A DNA stretch of 64,000 nucleotides from contig NC_068937.1 of the NCBI RefSeq assembly GCF_016801865.2, forward strand, positions 111,648,994-111,712,993, read 5' to 3'. This document shows, piece by piece, positions 44,260 through 56,048 of the stretch (positions within the stretch are counted from its first letter, which is position 1; every line of letters starts with the position of its first letter). Source of the stretch: Culex pipiens pallens. Its lineage: Eukaryota; Arthropoda; Insecta; Diptera; Culicidae. The notes below the pieces were generated by a model. That model worked only from the letters and a program-made list of their open reading frames with translations, was not told where the DNA came from and did not search any database. A program made the position numbers and the translations under genes.

Positions 44260-46160
44260 ATATCATTATACAAAACGGCTTGACTTCGATCGCTTAAATA
44301 TGACTTTATGAGATCAACAGCCATTGAAGAAAAGTTAAATTTAGATTTTAATTTATGCAATAGTTTTGTATGTGACACACGATCAAATGCCTTGGCGAAA
44401 TCTATTAAGAGCAAAATAGCAATACCCTTTTTATCTAAATTTAAGGCAATGTCGTCGTGTATTTTGATTAACGCAGTTTCAGTGCTGTGGTGTTTTCTAA
44501 AACCTGATTGATAGGGACTCAGTAGATTCATTTGATTAACATATTCTGAAATTTGTGATTTTACTAATTTTTCAAATGCTTTAGAAAGAGCACTTAGAAT
44601 GCTTATTGGCCTAAAATTACTTAAAGAAGTACTATTATTTTTTTTCTTAATAGGAATAACTTTTACGCGTTTCCATGCATTAGGAAAAATTGATGTCAGA
44701 AAAATAGAATTGAAAATATGAGTAATATAAGATAAAGCTAAGGGTAGAATAATTTTAACAAATTTAATTGGTATTTCATCTAAACCGATTGCATTTGAAG
44801 AGATAGAAAAAACAGCATTAACAACCTCAAATTCTTCCACTTGTCGAAAACGAAAACCATCATCATTTGAAAAACCTGAAACACCATCATAAGGAGTATC
44901 ATCAGACGTAAAATTAGAAGCAAAAAAAATATTAATGTCTGTAGGAGAAAACTCGCAGCTTTTGTGGGTGGAACTAGTTTTAGTAACACCAAGTTTTTTA
45001 ATATTTTTCCATAATTGTTTACTAGGAACGTTGGTATTAATAATTCTTCTTTCATAATTTTCCTTGGCATGTTTGATCGTTTCATTTACGCGATTTCTAA
45101 GTCTCTTATATATGTTATGCAGATCAGTAGTTTTGTTACGTTTCCAGTTATTGTAGGCAATATTTCTATTAACGATAGCTAGTTCAATATCATTGTTATA
45201 CCAAAGATTGTCTCTTGGTTTGTACCACTTGAGGGGAAAAAAGTCTTCATGTAACACCTTAAGTCTTTCATTAAAACTGACCAATAAATCATTAGGATCA
45301 GTTATACGCAAAAAAGAGTTCCAGTCGAAAGAAAAAAAGGTATCACGCAAAGCTGCCGCATTAAAGTTATTGTAATCTCTATAGTAAATAATATTATTTT
45401 CAGAATTGAAATCAATATCTAATGAGGCAATTATCATATCATGATTTGACACACCTGGCATAGAAATTTGATCATTTTTTATAATAAGTTGCGGAGAGTC
45501 AGTTAAAAGAAGATCGAGCTGAGAACATCCGGTATTATGAAAGAAAGTTGGCTCATCGTTTATACAAACATATGACTTTCTTTCTAGAACATCACGAAAA
45601 CTTCGTGATTTATTGGAATCTTTCATCAAATTAGTATTGAAATCACCGATAAAAAAGGTTGATTCATATTTTATGTTAAACTCTTCAAAGTGGGATGCCA
45701 GAAGACCAGAACAATCAGAAATTGGTGGATTATAGTAAACTCCTAGTAGAAATTTTTTCGAACCGCACTGCATTTCCAGCAACAAAAATTCAGTTGTGTG
45801 AAAGTATGGAGAAGATATCGATTTACTAACAATGCGACAATTCAAATTTTTTCGATAATATACACAAATACCTCCTCCTTGTCGATTTCGGTCATTTCTA
45901 ACCAGTTGGAAATTATCAATTTCAATCATCGAATCGGTAATTTTATCACTTAACCAAGTTTCTGTCATACAAATGATATCAATTTTGTTGTCAATAAAAG
46001 ACATTTTAAGTTCATTGAATTTAGTGAACTGTCGAGCACAAAGGCTTTGAACATTGATGTGGGATATATTCAATTTTTCATTATTTAAACAAGCATTGAT
46101 GACCGCACGTGGAATGAATGAATTTGAAGGGGTGTTGTGAACGGATCCACTATTCAACAT
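44241..46160 (-). CDS. LINE ORF2, N-terminal part: endonuclease and start of reverse transcriptase
   Basis: 639 aa. Residues 30-245 form an AP-type endonuclease (exonuclease-endonuclease-phosphatase fold): NVQSL (36-40), catalytic MTETW (65-69), GGGICVYY (95-102), GDFN (172-175) and SNHDM (238-242). This domain nicks target DNA for target-primed reverse transcription. After a connector, reverse transcriptase motifs begin near residue 495: VIPIKKKNN, NFRPISIL, SGFRKHHSTETAL and the catalytic LLIDFAKAFD. The frame then ends shortly after SYLSDRSQAVLYND because of the frameshift at 44253-44260. The start Met at 46160 follows the CAG-rich spacer. Confidence 0.85.
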   Translation of the reverse strand: MLNSGSVHNTPSNSFIPRAVINACLNNEKLNISHINVQSLCARQFTKFNELKMSFIDNKIDIICMTETWLSDKITDSMIEIDNFQLVRNDRNRQGGGICVYYRKNLNCRIVSKSISSPYFHTTEFLLLEMQCGSKKFLLGVYYNPPISDCSGLLASHFEEFNIKYESTFFIGDFNTNLMKDSNKSRSFRDVLERKSYVCINDEPTFFHNTGCSQLDLLLTDSPQLIIKNDQISMPGVSNHDMIIASLDIDFNSENNIIYYRDYNNFNAAALRDTFFSFDWNSFLRITDPNDLLVSFNERLKVLHEDFFPLKWYKPRDNLWYNNDIELAIVNRNIAYNNWKRNKTTDLHNIYKRLRNRVNETIKHAKENYERRIINTNVPSKQLWKNIKKLGVTKTSSTHKSCEFSPTDINIFFASNFTSDDTPYDGVSGFSNDDGFRFRQVEEFEVVNAVFSISSNAIGLDEIPIKFVKIILPLALSYITHIFNSIFLTSIFPNAWKRVKVIPIKKKNNSTSLSNFRPISILSALSKAFEKLVKSQISEYVNQMNLLSPYQSGFRKHHSTETALIKIHDDIALNLDKKGIAILLLIDFAKAFDRVSHTKLLHKLKSKFNFSSMAVDLIKSYLSDRSQAVLYNDIFFLVL

Positions 46161-46795
46161 CGTAGAACCAACTGCAAATTGACTTCAGAGGAAACCCAAC
46201 TGCCATACCCACCACACGAAAATGACAACTAGGATTTGAGAAGCATATCTTATAACTAATTATTGAATTCACTTTTCTTGAAATATGGGCCGTCTAGGAT
46301 TAAATCAATCAAACAAAAAGAAACACAACTATCTTAGTAAGTTACGGCCATTGATAGCGCCTCTGCATCCAGCACGGTAGTACCAGCACTACAGCATAGA
46401 CGGTAGCTTACGACATCGCCGACAGGAACAACAGTCATCGACAACAGCGGCCGACCTCACCAGCAACAGCAGCATCCGTAAAACAGCGATATCAGCAACC
46501 GTCATCAGCAGCAGCAGCAAACCGTCATCAGCAACAACAGCAGACATCATCAGCAACAATTTGATCAGCAACCGCAGTATTCAGCAACAGACTTTCAGGA
46601 AGGATGGATTCACGGGAAATAAGGGATCGGATTCAAGGGAAAATCGAGGCAGGATGAATGATTTAGCGAGGATAGGTTTGATTGATGAACTATTTTCACA
46701 AATTGACTTTCAGGAGGGGTGGGGATTCACGGATAAACTCATGGAAGGGAAACAAAGGAGGTGGGGGAAGGAGAGAGAGCGCTTTTGAGGAAAGG
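46161..46795 (-). other. LINE inter-ORF spacer with CAG/CTG-rich tract
   Basis: 46390-46600 is rich in CAGCAG, CATCAGCAACA and related words. On the minus strand this is a run of GCTGTTGTTGCTGATG repeats. A 60-aa hydrophobic frame inside is a simple-repeat by-product. The stretch separates ORF1 and ORF2 by about 640 bp, unusually long. Confidence 0.6.
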
Positions 46796-47638
46796 TTATT
46801 TGACGTGGTGGAACAGCTTGTCCAGCGTGTGGCACGCAACGGCATCAGCAGCACCAGGTCCCTTCACGAAAACGACGCCGTCTCTGGAGTAAACCCTCAG
46901 CAGCCTCCCCTTCTTCTTGAGTTTCAGAGCCTCACTTCGGATCTGCCTGGCTTGCTCGGTGAGGTTTTCGTTGATGTACACACGGTTGTCACTGTCGAAT
47001 CCAAAGTTGCGCAAGCTGAGGGTTTTCAGGTTGAGGTAACTGCGGTAGAATTCGTCTCTAACGTTCTTCAGGGCAAATTGGCACACGATTGGAGGCATCG
47101 TTCCGGGTGCGATAGGGTCGCGAGCCATACGTCTGAGCGAGACCATGGGGAGTTGATTATCTTTGTAACCAAGTGTGTTTGCCATATTCCTGAACAGACC
47201 GAGCAAATTTTCATTTTGTATGTAGGGAACCCCAGAGATGAGTATATCTTGAGATCTGCCAAGTCGATTGATGCCCTCTGCAGTAATATCCAGGTCATGG
47301 CGCATGACGTCCACAGTTTGAGCGATGTTTTGAACACTCGAGTGGCACTCGTTCCGCAACTCGGCAAGCTTGAGCTCGATGCCACCAATACGCTCCTCGA
47401 GATCCGTTTTGCAGGAGTCAATTTTGGATTCGATAGTGTTGAATTTTTCTTCCATGATTGTGGCAGAGCTCGAAAACATTCCATGGATTTTGGACCACAG
47501 ATCAGCCAAATCGGTGACTTCACCCATCTCACTGCCCTGGTTAAGATCGCTGCGAGATCTTTTCAAAGTATTGCCGTCCAAGCTGATAAGTGAGTTCACC
47601 GAGGTTGAACGTGTTATCATTGAATGGTTAGAGTTCAT
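46796..47638 (-). CDS. LINE ORF1 protein (coiled coil plus nucleic-acid-binding domain)
   Basis: 280 aa, MNSNHSMITRST... to LDKLFHHVK. A polar N-terminus precedes a predicted coiled coil at about residues 50-120 with heptad-spaced leucines and isoleucines (MEEKFNTIESKIDSCKTDLE). The second half begins DILISGVPYIQNENLLGLF and has the alternating pattern of an RRM-like ORF1 fold, ending in a segment rich in basic residues (EALKLKKKGRLLRV). There are no zinc knuckles, unlike the gag-only element's ORF1. Such proteins trimerise and bind the LINE RNA. The frame is intact. A 303-aa frame on the opposite strand is a shadow. Confidence 0.85.
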   Translation of the reverse strand: MNSNHSMITRSTSVNSLISLDGNTLKRSRSDLNQGSEMGEVTDLADLWSKIHGMFSSSATIMEEKFNTIESKIDSCKTDLEERIGGIELKLAELRNECHSSVQNIAQTVDVMRHDLDITAEGINRLGRSQDILISGVPYIQNENLLGLFRNMANTLGYKDNQLPMVSLRRMARDPIAPGTMPPIVCQFALKNVRDEFYRSYLNLKTLSLRNFGFDSDNRVYINENLTEQARQIRSEALKLKKKGRLLRVYSRDGVVFVKGPGAADAVACHTLDKLFHHVK

Positions 47639-47936
47639 TTCAGTGAGTGACCATTACAGCAGCTGTCAGAGTGGTCACTCCGAAAAGGTCCACAAGGAAA
47701 CAAAAGAGATCCAGCAGCAACGTGGTGTAAAAATAATGTTGCTAATTGTCGATTTACAGCTAACACCTCTTCTTAAGCAGCAGAACTCCACCAGATTGAT
47801 GACAAGTCAGCTCTCCTGCAGCGGCCAAACAATAACCGTAACTATTAACGTGGTAATACCGATAGATTCTACGATTTAATCCGCGACGATAACTTTATTT
47901 ACGTCAGCTTGTTCATCCCTTAGGGTGTGATTGTTG
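47639..47936 (-). promoter_or_regulatory. LINE 5' UTR and presumed internal promoter
   Basis: About 300 bp from the 5' target duplication to the ORF1 start, GC-balanced. LINEs carry internal promoters here. I can point to no specific box. Confidence 0.45.
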
Positions 47937-48192
47937 ATAATTTTTTAGTGTTTTCTACACTTATAAAAACAAAGCAAAAAGATCTCTTGGAAGTTTTTTG
48001 CAGCAATTTTTAGAAAAATGTGTGTAACTCAATCAAAACATTTTTTTAATTTTTTCCTTTATTTTTTACAATAAATTTTATTCAATTTCGCACAACTTTC
48101 TAGAACAAAGCTAATTGTTTTACCCACAAGCTGACGAGATACAGGCTTGGGATCAAGTGTCCCCGGGGATCAAGTCTCCTCACTCTCCCCTA

Positions 48193-49772
48193 CGTATTTT
48201 AATTATATTTTTAACGTACATTTCAGTTCAGATCAGTTCAAACCTTTCCAAAACACTATGAAACTTTGAGTTTTGTTCATGTTTTGCATGATATATACAG
48301 TACTGGTCAAAAGTATATGACATTGGACGATTTGTCAAACTCCAAATTATATTGCTGGTGTTTCGACCAAACCTCATGAAATTTTCAGCATATCTATTTC
48401 GGAATGTCTTCTTTCAGTTGCTATCTAAAAAACTTAGCTTCCTATTATCATTTCAAAGTTAGTGACATTTTCTTTAAAACCCCGGTCAGAGCCGAGATAC
48501 AAAACTTTGAAAATAGTTTCATCGGCCTTAAAAACTTCAAAAAACTCAATATTTTTCGGAAATCCGTAGAGCATCCTTATTCTGAAGTTAACGATTCAAA
48601 CAATCATGTACACACAACGTCAATAAAGCAATTTTCTTCCCGTTGAAATCTTTGAGTCCAACCAAATTTCTTAAAAAAAAACAAACCATTCAAAGAAAAA
48701 TAAAAAAAAAGTACAAGGAATGGAGGGCTAATTCCTCACGCGGGGCACGTCCACAGAATAAGCATGCCTCAAAACGGCACCATTTTCGGAGCCCTTCCCG
48801 CCAGAAAAATGAAAAGAATTGCTTTTTTTATAGTTCAAACGACTTGAACCGTCTTTCTCACCCCCCACACCTTAAATTTCCCCTGCCCAAGAGCCACGAG
48901 AAAATAAAACACAAACCGAGCAAATGAACAACATAAAATAAGGAAAAGTTGCATTCACACACACACATACACACTCTCTCACATTTGGAGGGAAAGTTGA
49001 GTTTTTCCCACCAAGAAACCTTACGCGAAAGGAAAAGCGAAAGAAGAAGACTTTCAATTTATGCAAATTTATTCCATAATTATGATTCGACAATTTCTTT
49101 CCGTTTCGGCTCCCTCCGCTTCTCGGGGTCCACGTGGGGGAGGGGTTTAGAAAGGTGGTGGGCGGGTTGGGTTTTGTGGGTGTAGGTGTGGGATTCCCCC
49201 ACTTTTCTAAGAGAAAGGAAGGGGCAGTTGGGGGGTAACGATTCAATAGTGTGAGACTTTCCCAGACCAACGCGTTGGAAGATGGGTTTAGCATGGTTGG
49301 GTTAGTGAGGTAAAATGTACCACTTAAAAAAATTTAATGCATATTCAAGTCAAATGCTTTAAATCGTTTGGGACTAACCTTAACCGATTTTGCTCAAAAT
49401 GTTCACAATTACTTTTTTTTGTTGCCTAAGGAATCGAGTCGGGGGTATCCCTGAGGTCGATTTTTTAAATTGTCACCCTAAGGATCACTTATCTCATACC
49501 CAGATGTATGTGAAACACATTTTATGCTTAAGTTAAGAACTATTTATCGAAACTTCAAACGATTCAATAGATGTGGAATAGGTATTTGATAAGTTTTAGG
49601 ATGATGTTGATGAATCAGCTGTTGACAGCTGAGAAACTGCTGAATGAGTCTGTGTGGAAATTCCAATTTGATGTTCCGTTATCTGAAAACGGTACATATT
49701 CAAGAGTATTAGCAGTGAAATTCAATTTTGTGATTAATGTACCTTTGAGAGATGCATATCTAATGCTGATAT
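48193..49772. other. Spacer with microsatellite and a possible transposon end
   Basis: TACAGTACTGGTCAAAAGTA at 48297 resembles Tc1-type terminal sequence, but I cannot find its partner. (AC)n with CACACACATACACAC lies at 48955. The GC-rich 48700-49310 block carries overlapping frames with no features. No gene supported. Confidence 0.45.
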
Positions 49773-51166
49773 AGAGCTATTCCAGCTCAAATCAGGAATT
49801 TTTCTGATACTTTTGTACCCGACCCTCTCCAATTTCAATGAAACTTTGTAGACATGTTATCCTAGGCCTATATAAGCCATTTTTGTGTATATGAAGCCAA
49901 TAGTACTCGAAAATAACATTTGAGGAGGGCGTAAGGTATTTAAATATTTTTGTATTTTGTAATTTAAAAATTACTGTATCTCGAAGCCGTTGCGTCGTAT
50001 CAAAAAGTGGTCAAAGACAAACTTGTAGGAAATTGGACGGGCTTTCTGAAAAAAAAAATACACTGAAACAAAAATACACGCCACATCTATGAGATTTTTT
50101 GATTTTTAAGTCTAAAACTTAAAGGTGATGTCACGATTTTTTTTCGTTCAAAATTTTTGAGGAAATAGCCTAAAATGTTACTAAAAGACTGACGAAAAAT
50201 GCAGGATGGTGTGTCTCTTCTACAAAAATACAAAAATCATTTACTGAAACAGTTTTTTTTTAAAGTGGTCTAAACGTCAAAATTTTTAAAAACCGGTAGT
50301 GGGAATCGATTTTCCAGGCAATTTTACATAAAAGTCTCCATATTGACCATTGTTCTATGTCTAATCCTTGGGAAGATACAGCGGTTTTAAAAATAAAAAT
50401 GTTGTAAAAACTTTTTTTGTGGTTTTTGGCAATTTCTATATGACAACCTTGGTTTTTCAGTCGAGTAAATATTTTTACCGGAAATCTCGCCCAATTTCCC
50501 ATAAGTTTGTCCTTGACAGCTTTTTAATATATCTCGTTTTTATATTTACGTAATCAAATTTACTATCCTGGTTTCTACCACACTGAAAAAAATATTCTAT
50601 TTTCAGTTATAAGCAATGTAATTAAGCTTATATCTGTAAGCCCTTTCATCCAATTGAAATGCTGTAAAAGGCAAACTTATGGGAAATTGGACGAGCTTTC
50701 CGGTAAAAATATTTACGAGACTGAAAAACCAAGTCTGTCATATTGCTGAAATTGCCAAAAACCACAAAAAACCCGTTTTTTCAACATTTTTATTTTTAAA
50801 ACCGCTGTATCTTCCCACGGATTGGACATAGGACAATGGTCAATTTGGAGACTTTTATGTAAAATTGTCTGGAGAATCGATTCCCACTACTGATTTTGAA
50901 CAATTTTGATATTTAGACAACTTTTCAAAAAAACAGTTTTAGTAAATGATTTTTGTATTTTTTTAGGAGAGACATACCATCCTGCATTTTTCGTCAGTCT
51001 TTTAGTAACATTTTAGGCTATTTTCTCAAAAATTTTGAACGAAAAAAAAATCGTGACATCACCTTTAAATTTAAGTTTTAGACTTGAAAATTAAAAAATC
51101 TCATAGATGTGGCGTGTATTTTTGTTTCAGTGTATTTTTTTCAGAAAGCCCGTCCAATTTCCAAAG
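49773..51166. mobile_element. Palindromic element, copy 2, right arm truncated
   Basis: Same family as 14233-15860: left end GAGCTATTCC, then ACCCGACCCTCTCCAATTTC, ATATAAGCCATTTTTGTGTA and CGAAGCCGTTGCGTCGTATC. The inverted right arm is present from about 50610 but stops at CCGTCCAATTTCC (51164), losing some 240 bp relative to copy 1. Arms differ from copy 1 at many positions, so this is an old family. Confidence 0.85.
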
Positions 51167-53298
51167 ATCGAGTGATACGACAGCGAGCGAGACAACACAA
51201 CTGGTCGTTGGACCTGTCACTATGATCACTTCAGCTGAAATTTGGTGAGATCCATCTAAAACAAACACATAAAAAAAAATCTGCTTACTAAATACGCGCT
51301 AATTTCTTGTCCACGGATAAGAAATCTGAAGTTTTAAATAACGTTTGAATCCGATTGATGCAAACGTTCTTTAGGGTGGGGCTTGTCGGTTCAAGCTGAG
51401 GCACCTCGCGTACGGCTAGCCTACGTAGAAATGGGTCACCGAAGCTCGGCCGAGCTATCACCCTCCAAATGCCTATGCGAGTTATTTGCATGTGTAGACT
51501 ATTAATCTAAAATGGAAGCAATTCAATTTGTAAGAAGAGACCGCGTGGTCCCGTTTGGTTGGTTGCACACACACACAATAGGTATTCGATAAGTTTTAAA
51601 GTGGGAAACTTTGGCAACGCTGGCATGTAATATTTTTGGATAGTGGCCAGTTTGGCAACATTTTTTTTAAATATGTTGAAAGTTGTAATGAATGATGAAA
51701 GACTTAATTGAGTTCGCTGAGCTAATTGCAAAAAAAAAAAAAAAAAAAAATCTTAAAATGTCTGGACTTCATTTTACCCCAAAGCCCCATTGGCCAATCC
51801 CCACGACCAGCCCATCCAGCATGGCGTGATAATGCTAATGGTTTGTTAGTTTGTGCCGCCGCCGGTTTTTATTTGCCGAACCGCTTTTCTGTCATCTCTA
51901 TTTCGGTGGTGGTGGTGGCGGCAGAGAAAGAGTTGACATGACTTGCTGCCCCCCCCCCCCTCCCCCCTTTTCCTTCTCTCTAGGCTCTGCACAATGGGAC
52001 GCGGACTGAAAGTGTCAATTTCTAAGCTTTTATCGTTTTGTTTTAACAGTCGGCGCTGGGGCGTTTTCCTCGGGTGGGGTTCAGATTTTGGGGAGAGAAC
52101 ATGAAAATGAAGCCAACATAGAGAGAGATAGTAAAAACGCTCGGTTATTTACTATTAACGGTCGTGTTTACTATTTTATCTGATGGCATGTTACTACAAC
52201 AGCAATTTTGGAATGGGTTTGGCAAAGGGCCAAGAGACTGGGAAAGGGATTCTTTGTTATTGGAACCATCTGTTTGGAATGGCGTGTTTCATCATGTTTT
52301 TTATTAATGTAGAAATTAAAATTTCATAAAACAAATTTATCAAATTTTAAATTATTTTGAAAATAAATTTTGTTGACAGGTTTCAACAACTAAGCATTTC
52401 ATTTCAATCGATTAGCCAGTCAATCAATGAGCTTAGCCTTAAGTAATCTGTAATGACACCCATGCTCACAATAATTTCACTCTTCATTAGGCAATGTGAC
52501 TCCTTATCACCGACATGTTTGACAGCCCGTCGTCGTTGTCACCGTTCGCATCAGCCGGATGTCAGCCTCAACCCAACTCCATTTCAACGCGTTTCGCCGA
52601 CTGGGTGTTAATCGACGCTCCTTCATAAATCATGAAATCCGCGTCCTCGTGCAAATCCCATTTAGAGTGTTATGCGCTTAAATCGCTCATATCCATTCCC
52701 ATAAAATCCGCATCTCATTCTGGGCCTGGGCCTGGGCTCAAATCATCAATCCGGCCATCATCGTCTTCGTCTTTTGGAGGAAGATCCGCCACCGGTGGCC
52801 GGATTCACCAGCGCAACCGTGTCTGGGGGTCGCGGCCTCAGCGCCCAATTCCGTTATCAAAAGCCTGTTAATGGAGTCGGATTATTTATGATTTCCTCCA
52901 AAGGCGTTGCTCGTGGCTCGGAGGCTGCTGCCGGTGGTGGCGATAATTTTGCGCACGGATTGCTTCCATGATGAGATGAACTGAACACGTGTCGGTGAAA
53001 CGAGGTCCCCAGCTATCGGTTTTCCAATGTGTGGTGAACTTTGGGTTTGGTTTAGGAGGTGGTGAACAACGGGGTTCGATTAGGCGGTGATGGAGCACGG
53101 TGTGTTCAATAAGTGAAACGTATATCCAAATAAAATAAAATAATCTAAAAAAAATTACATTCTTCAAGTGAAAACAATAAAACAAACTACGGAAAAGGAT
53201 TGCGATTATTTCAGCCTCTGAATATAAGCTTATAAGCAGCGGAATTGAACGATAACGATTATTTTTAAAATTTGAGAAATTATTTCAAAAACTGCATA
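51167..53298. other. Mostly unique spacer, no gene supported
   Basis: Includes a GC-richer block (51180-51500) whose 67-aa minus frame (51288-51491) looks somewhat protein-like but has no recognisable domain. It also has an A-run at 51730, C-runs at 51950 and GC-rich DNA at 52500-53080. Probably host non-coding sequence with unidentified repeat remnants. Confidence 0.45.
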
Positions 53299-53761
53299 CA
53301 GTTATGCCTCGGTTTAGCACTGCATATGAGGGATGCAAAACCGAGGCGTGCATAACTGATGCACAGAGCTTATGGGATTTTGGTTATATGGGAGACATTG
53401 GTTATGCTCGTATGAAAAATCATCCAAACTTTAAAAATTCTAGTGTTTTGGAATCAGGATGATGTCACCTATCCATTGCAATTATAATAACATGAGAATT
53501 TTCACAATGAAGTATTTTTCCTGTTTTTTTGAAAATGCTATTTTTTCTTGGAAAAAAACCTCAATCAATCAAATGATCAGGATTTTTGCATTCATTTCGA
53601 ATGTAAAAACACAATTTTTTGAAAATACTCAAAATTTTCACAAAACTACGTTTTTCGAAAACCCCAAAATTTCAGATTTTACAATATGTGTATCAAATGA
53701 TCGGGATACATTCGAGAGTTATAACAAAAAAAAATGCTCAACATTTTCGCAAAACATCGTT

Positions 53762-54917
53762 ATAACAACTTGAGGTTGCTGAGTTGTGCTTCCAGTAGGG
53801 TAGAGCTAAACACGGATGGGACTCTACAATTACACTCAGAATCGGGATGACGCTCGAGATTTCCTAAGCCAAGAAAACACTGTGTTGCCTAAGGGAAACT
53901 ACAGTTTATTTCCGGTTTCAGTCGACAGGTTTATTCAGGGATCCCTTCCTCTCCTCTAGCACTCGTTTCCCGTCCCACGTCCCACGTCCTGACGTAGACG
54001 CTCCTCCTGCAGTTCGCCAATGGGGGTGGCCTCTTTGTCAGTCGGATGGACCCTCCGACGCTTCGGCTGCAGCCTTCGAGGACCCTTGCCTGCCGTCCGC
54101 GCCCTTCCTGTGCTTGGTAACGGGCAACAGGCTTCGACGGGGTCCAAGGACTCCGTCGGTACAGTCCGGGTTTCGGGTCGCGGAGTTGACGGTCACGGCC
54201 AGGCGCACGAACAGTGTCAAACGGGGACGCTGACGGTTCGTAGGGTGGTTCACCGGTCCGGAAATAGCACGGCCAGGGTGAAAACCACAAGTGTTCACAA
54301 AGTGAACCGTGAAACACAAAGGGGTCCTACGCGGGACAAAATGGCGGTTAGATTGCTAATGCTGAGGATCTGGGCTCGTATTGGGATGCTTCTGGGATGG
54401 CACATTCCTACCTGGATGTCCAAAACACACGAGTAGCTCCTGCTCTCGTCTCTCCTCGGAACGTAGCGAGTTCCGGGCGCTGTCCTGATGGTATCAGGTT
54501 CCACTGGTCCGTCCAACGGACACTCTACCAACGCTGGTATTGCGGGTTGGTACTCACTTGGTTGCGGACAACCGTTCGCAACTTGATCACCGGACTTTCT
54601 GATCCAGCAATCGCGATGGTGGTTCCCAGAAGCCCCCTTTAACCTTCACGTGCCAACTCATATCACCCGTCATTGCATCCTTCGAACATTCACCACCCCC
54701 AATGGCCGCCCATGCGATGTTCTTTAGCGGCGACATCTGGTGGTGACTAGCGGCATCAACGCACGGTGTGGGAGGTGCAGCTACGGGTTGCTGCCTTGTT
54801 GAGAGACTTCCTCGTTCCCCGTCGACAAACACAACGTCTTCTTGGCAATATTTACACAAAAAACTATACAAAACGCGACGATTCACACCAATATTTAACA
54901 CTACAAACACACTGGTT
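53762..54917. mobile_element. GC-rich 1156-bp insertion of unknown class with 8-bp duplication
   Basis: The AT-rich host motif CAAAACATCGTT is interrupted and resumes at ACATCGTTTTTTTCGAAAAA, so ACATCGTT (53754-53761, 54918-54925) is an 8-bp direct repeat. The related uninterrupted motif ACTACGTTTTTCGAAAA at 53646 supports the join. The insertion is GC-rich and has several overlapping 60-138 aa frames on both strands, none with a recognisable domain. Ends show no clear inverted repeat. A solo LTR, a hAT derivative or a captured host fragment are all possible. Confidence 0.5.
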
Positions 54918-55027
54918 ACATCGTTTTTTTCGAAAAAAATCTACAAATTAAGGTTTTTTACAATATAGGTATCGAACGATCAGGATTGAGTAGTGCGGTG
55001 CCTGTGTGGACGCGCAGTCCTGTTTTT

Positions 55028-55962
55028 GCCTTTCTTACTAAAGAAAGGTATAAGTTTTACTTTAAGCCAGGACGTCAGTTCCAGCTTCGTTAATATGTCG
55101 ATTCAGCATGAATTTTAAACCGAAAAATCGCTAAAAAATCACACTGCATCGATTTTCGACGCTTCGTCGCCAAGTCGCCAAGTCGACAAGTTGTCAAGTT
55201 GAGCTTCGAATACTGGCGCGAGAATGCTGGCGCATATGTTTCGGCTCGACTTATACTCGTTCGTAGTAGCTTGTCTACCGATGTTTCCTTCAACATGTAA
55301 GATATCGTAGCTTTTCGGTTTCTTTTGCTCTGTCCGTTTTTGCATAACTGTCCAATGTCTATGCAAAAACTTTTTTGACATAGGACATTCATCCGGGTAC
55401 AAACAATTTGTTTCCCGTGTGCTCCTAAAATCGCCTTTAAGTAGGCTTCATTTTGTCGTGATTTCGTTAGTTTATTTAACAGAGTTCATTGGATTCCAAT
55501 AGGAGCTTTCGAAGCTTTATATCGTTTTCAAAGTTTTCAATGCTCGCGACGCCAATGGCTATCTACCTAAGGTAATGCGATTGAGTGTGTAGTGGTGCGG
55601 TTGTAAAAATATCTATCTCTGACTCTCTCACTTTCGTAGACGCTGAATGGCAAGCTTCCCACTGTGCAGTTAACTCGGGTTTGCTTTGCACCTGCTTTGT
55701 TCGGTTTTTGGGCTCGTACCAAAACTAGAAAACCAAAACCGCGGTATGTGTCGTCACTTGCGCATTGGAAGCTAAGAATTTGTACGATCAAAAATATTCG
55801 ATTGGTGAAAATTGCGTTTTCAATTTCTTTTAGAAAACACATCATTAATAATACCTTGCCTTCATCATAAGATTTTTTGTATCAAGTCGATGTTGTGAAT
55901 TGAGAGAAGTTATATTCTTTAGTAAGAAAGGCTCTATCTCACCCCTGGTGGGATTAAATCGG
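55028..55962. mobile_element. MITE with GCCTTTCTTACTAAAG termini
   Basis: Left GCCTTTCTTACTAAAG and right inverted CTTTAGTAAGAAAGGC (ending 55932), followed by about 30 bp (CTCACCCCTGGTGGGATT) before host sequence resumes. An uninterrupted copy of the flanking host sequence lies 100 bp downstream (56049-56130). No transposase; frames up to 100 aa on the minus strand are unremarkable. Confidence 0.65.
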
Positions 55963-56048
55963 GTTTTTCGTGCTATTTTCCGTCTCTTTTGTGTCGCTGT
56001 TCGAGTGCATGGGGTGATTGGTCATTATAATTAAATAATGGCATCAGT

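Larger units (their letters stand above)
43173..47936 (-). mobile_element. Full-length CR1-group LINE (ORF1, spacer, ORF2)
   Basis: An 11-bp duplication ATAATTTTTTA lies at 43162-43172 and 47937-47947. On the minus strand: 5' UTR of about 300 bp, ORF1, a spacer of about 640 bp rich in CAG/CTG, ORF2 (endonuclease and reverse transcriptase), and a 3' end with an (AAAT)n tail. CR1-group membership is inferred from the coiled-coil/RRM-like ORF1 and the C-terminal pattern of ORF2 with no RNase H domain. One frameshift in ORF2 makes this copy non-autonomous if the sequence is right. Confidence 0.85.
42468..48190. mobile_element. TA-flanked MITE split by a full-length LINE
   Basis: The left end GGGGAGAGTGGGGAGACTTG and the right end, inverted, GGGGAGAGTGAGGAGACTTG differ at one position, and TA flanks both (42466-42467, 48191-48192). 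GATCAAGTCTCC words recur inside near 43022 and 48152. Without the 4.8-kb LINE the element is about 950 bp. TA target and TIRs suggest a Tc1/mariner-type non-autonomous element. Confidence 0.8.

Noticed and set aside
46682..47593. 303-aa plus-strand frame
   Set aside because: Shadow of the LINE ORF1 on the minus strand, which has the coherent coiled-coil and RNA-binding pattern.
48297..48330. Tc1-like terminal sequence TACAGTACTGGTCAAAAGTA
   Set aside because: No inverted partner or transposase found within the window, so not called as an element.
54020..54642. Arg/Gly-rich frames up to 138 aa in the GC-rich insertion
   Set aside because: Overlapping open frames on both strands are expected from high GC. 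No domain, repeat or initiation context supports any one of them.
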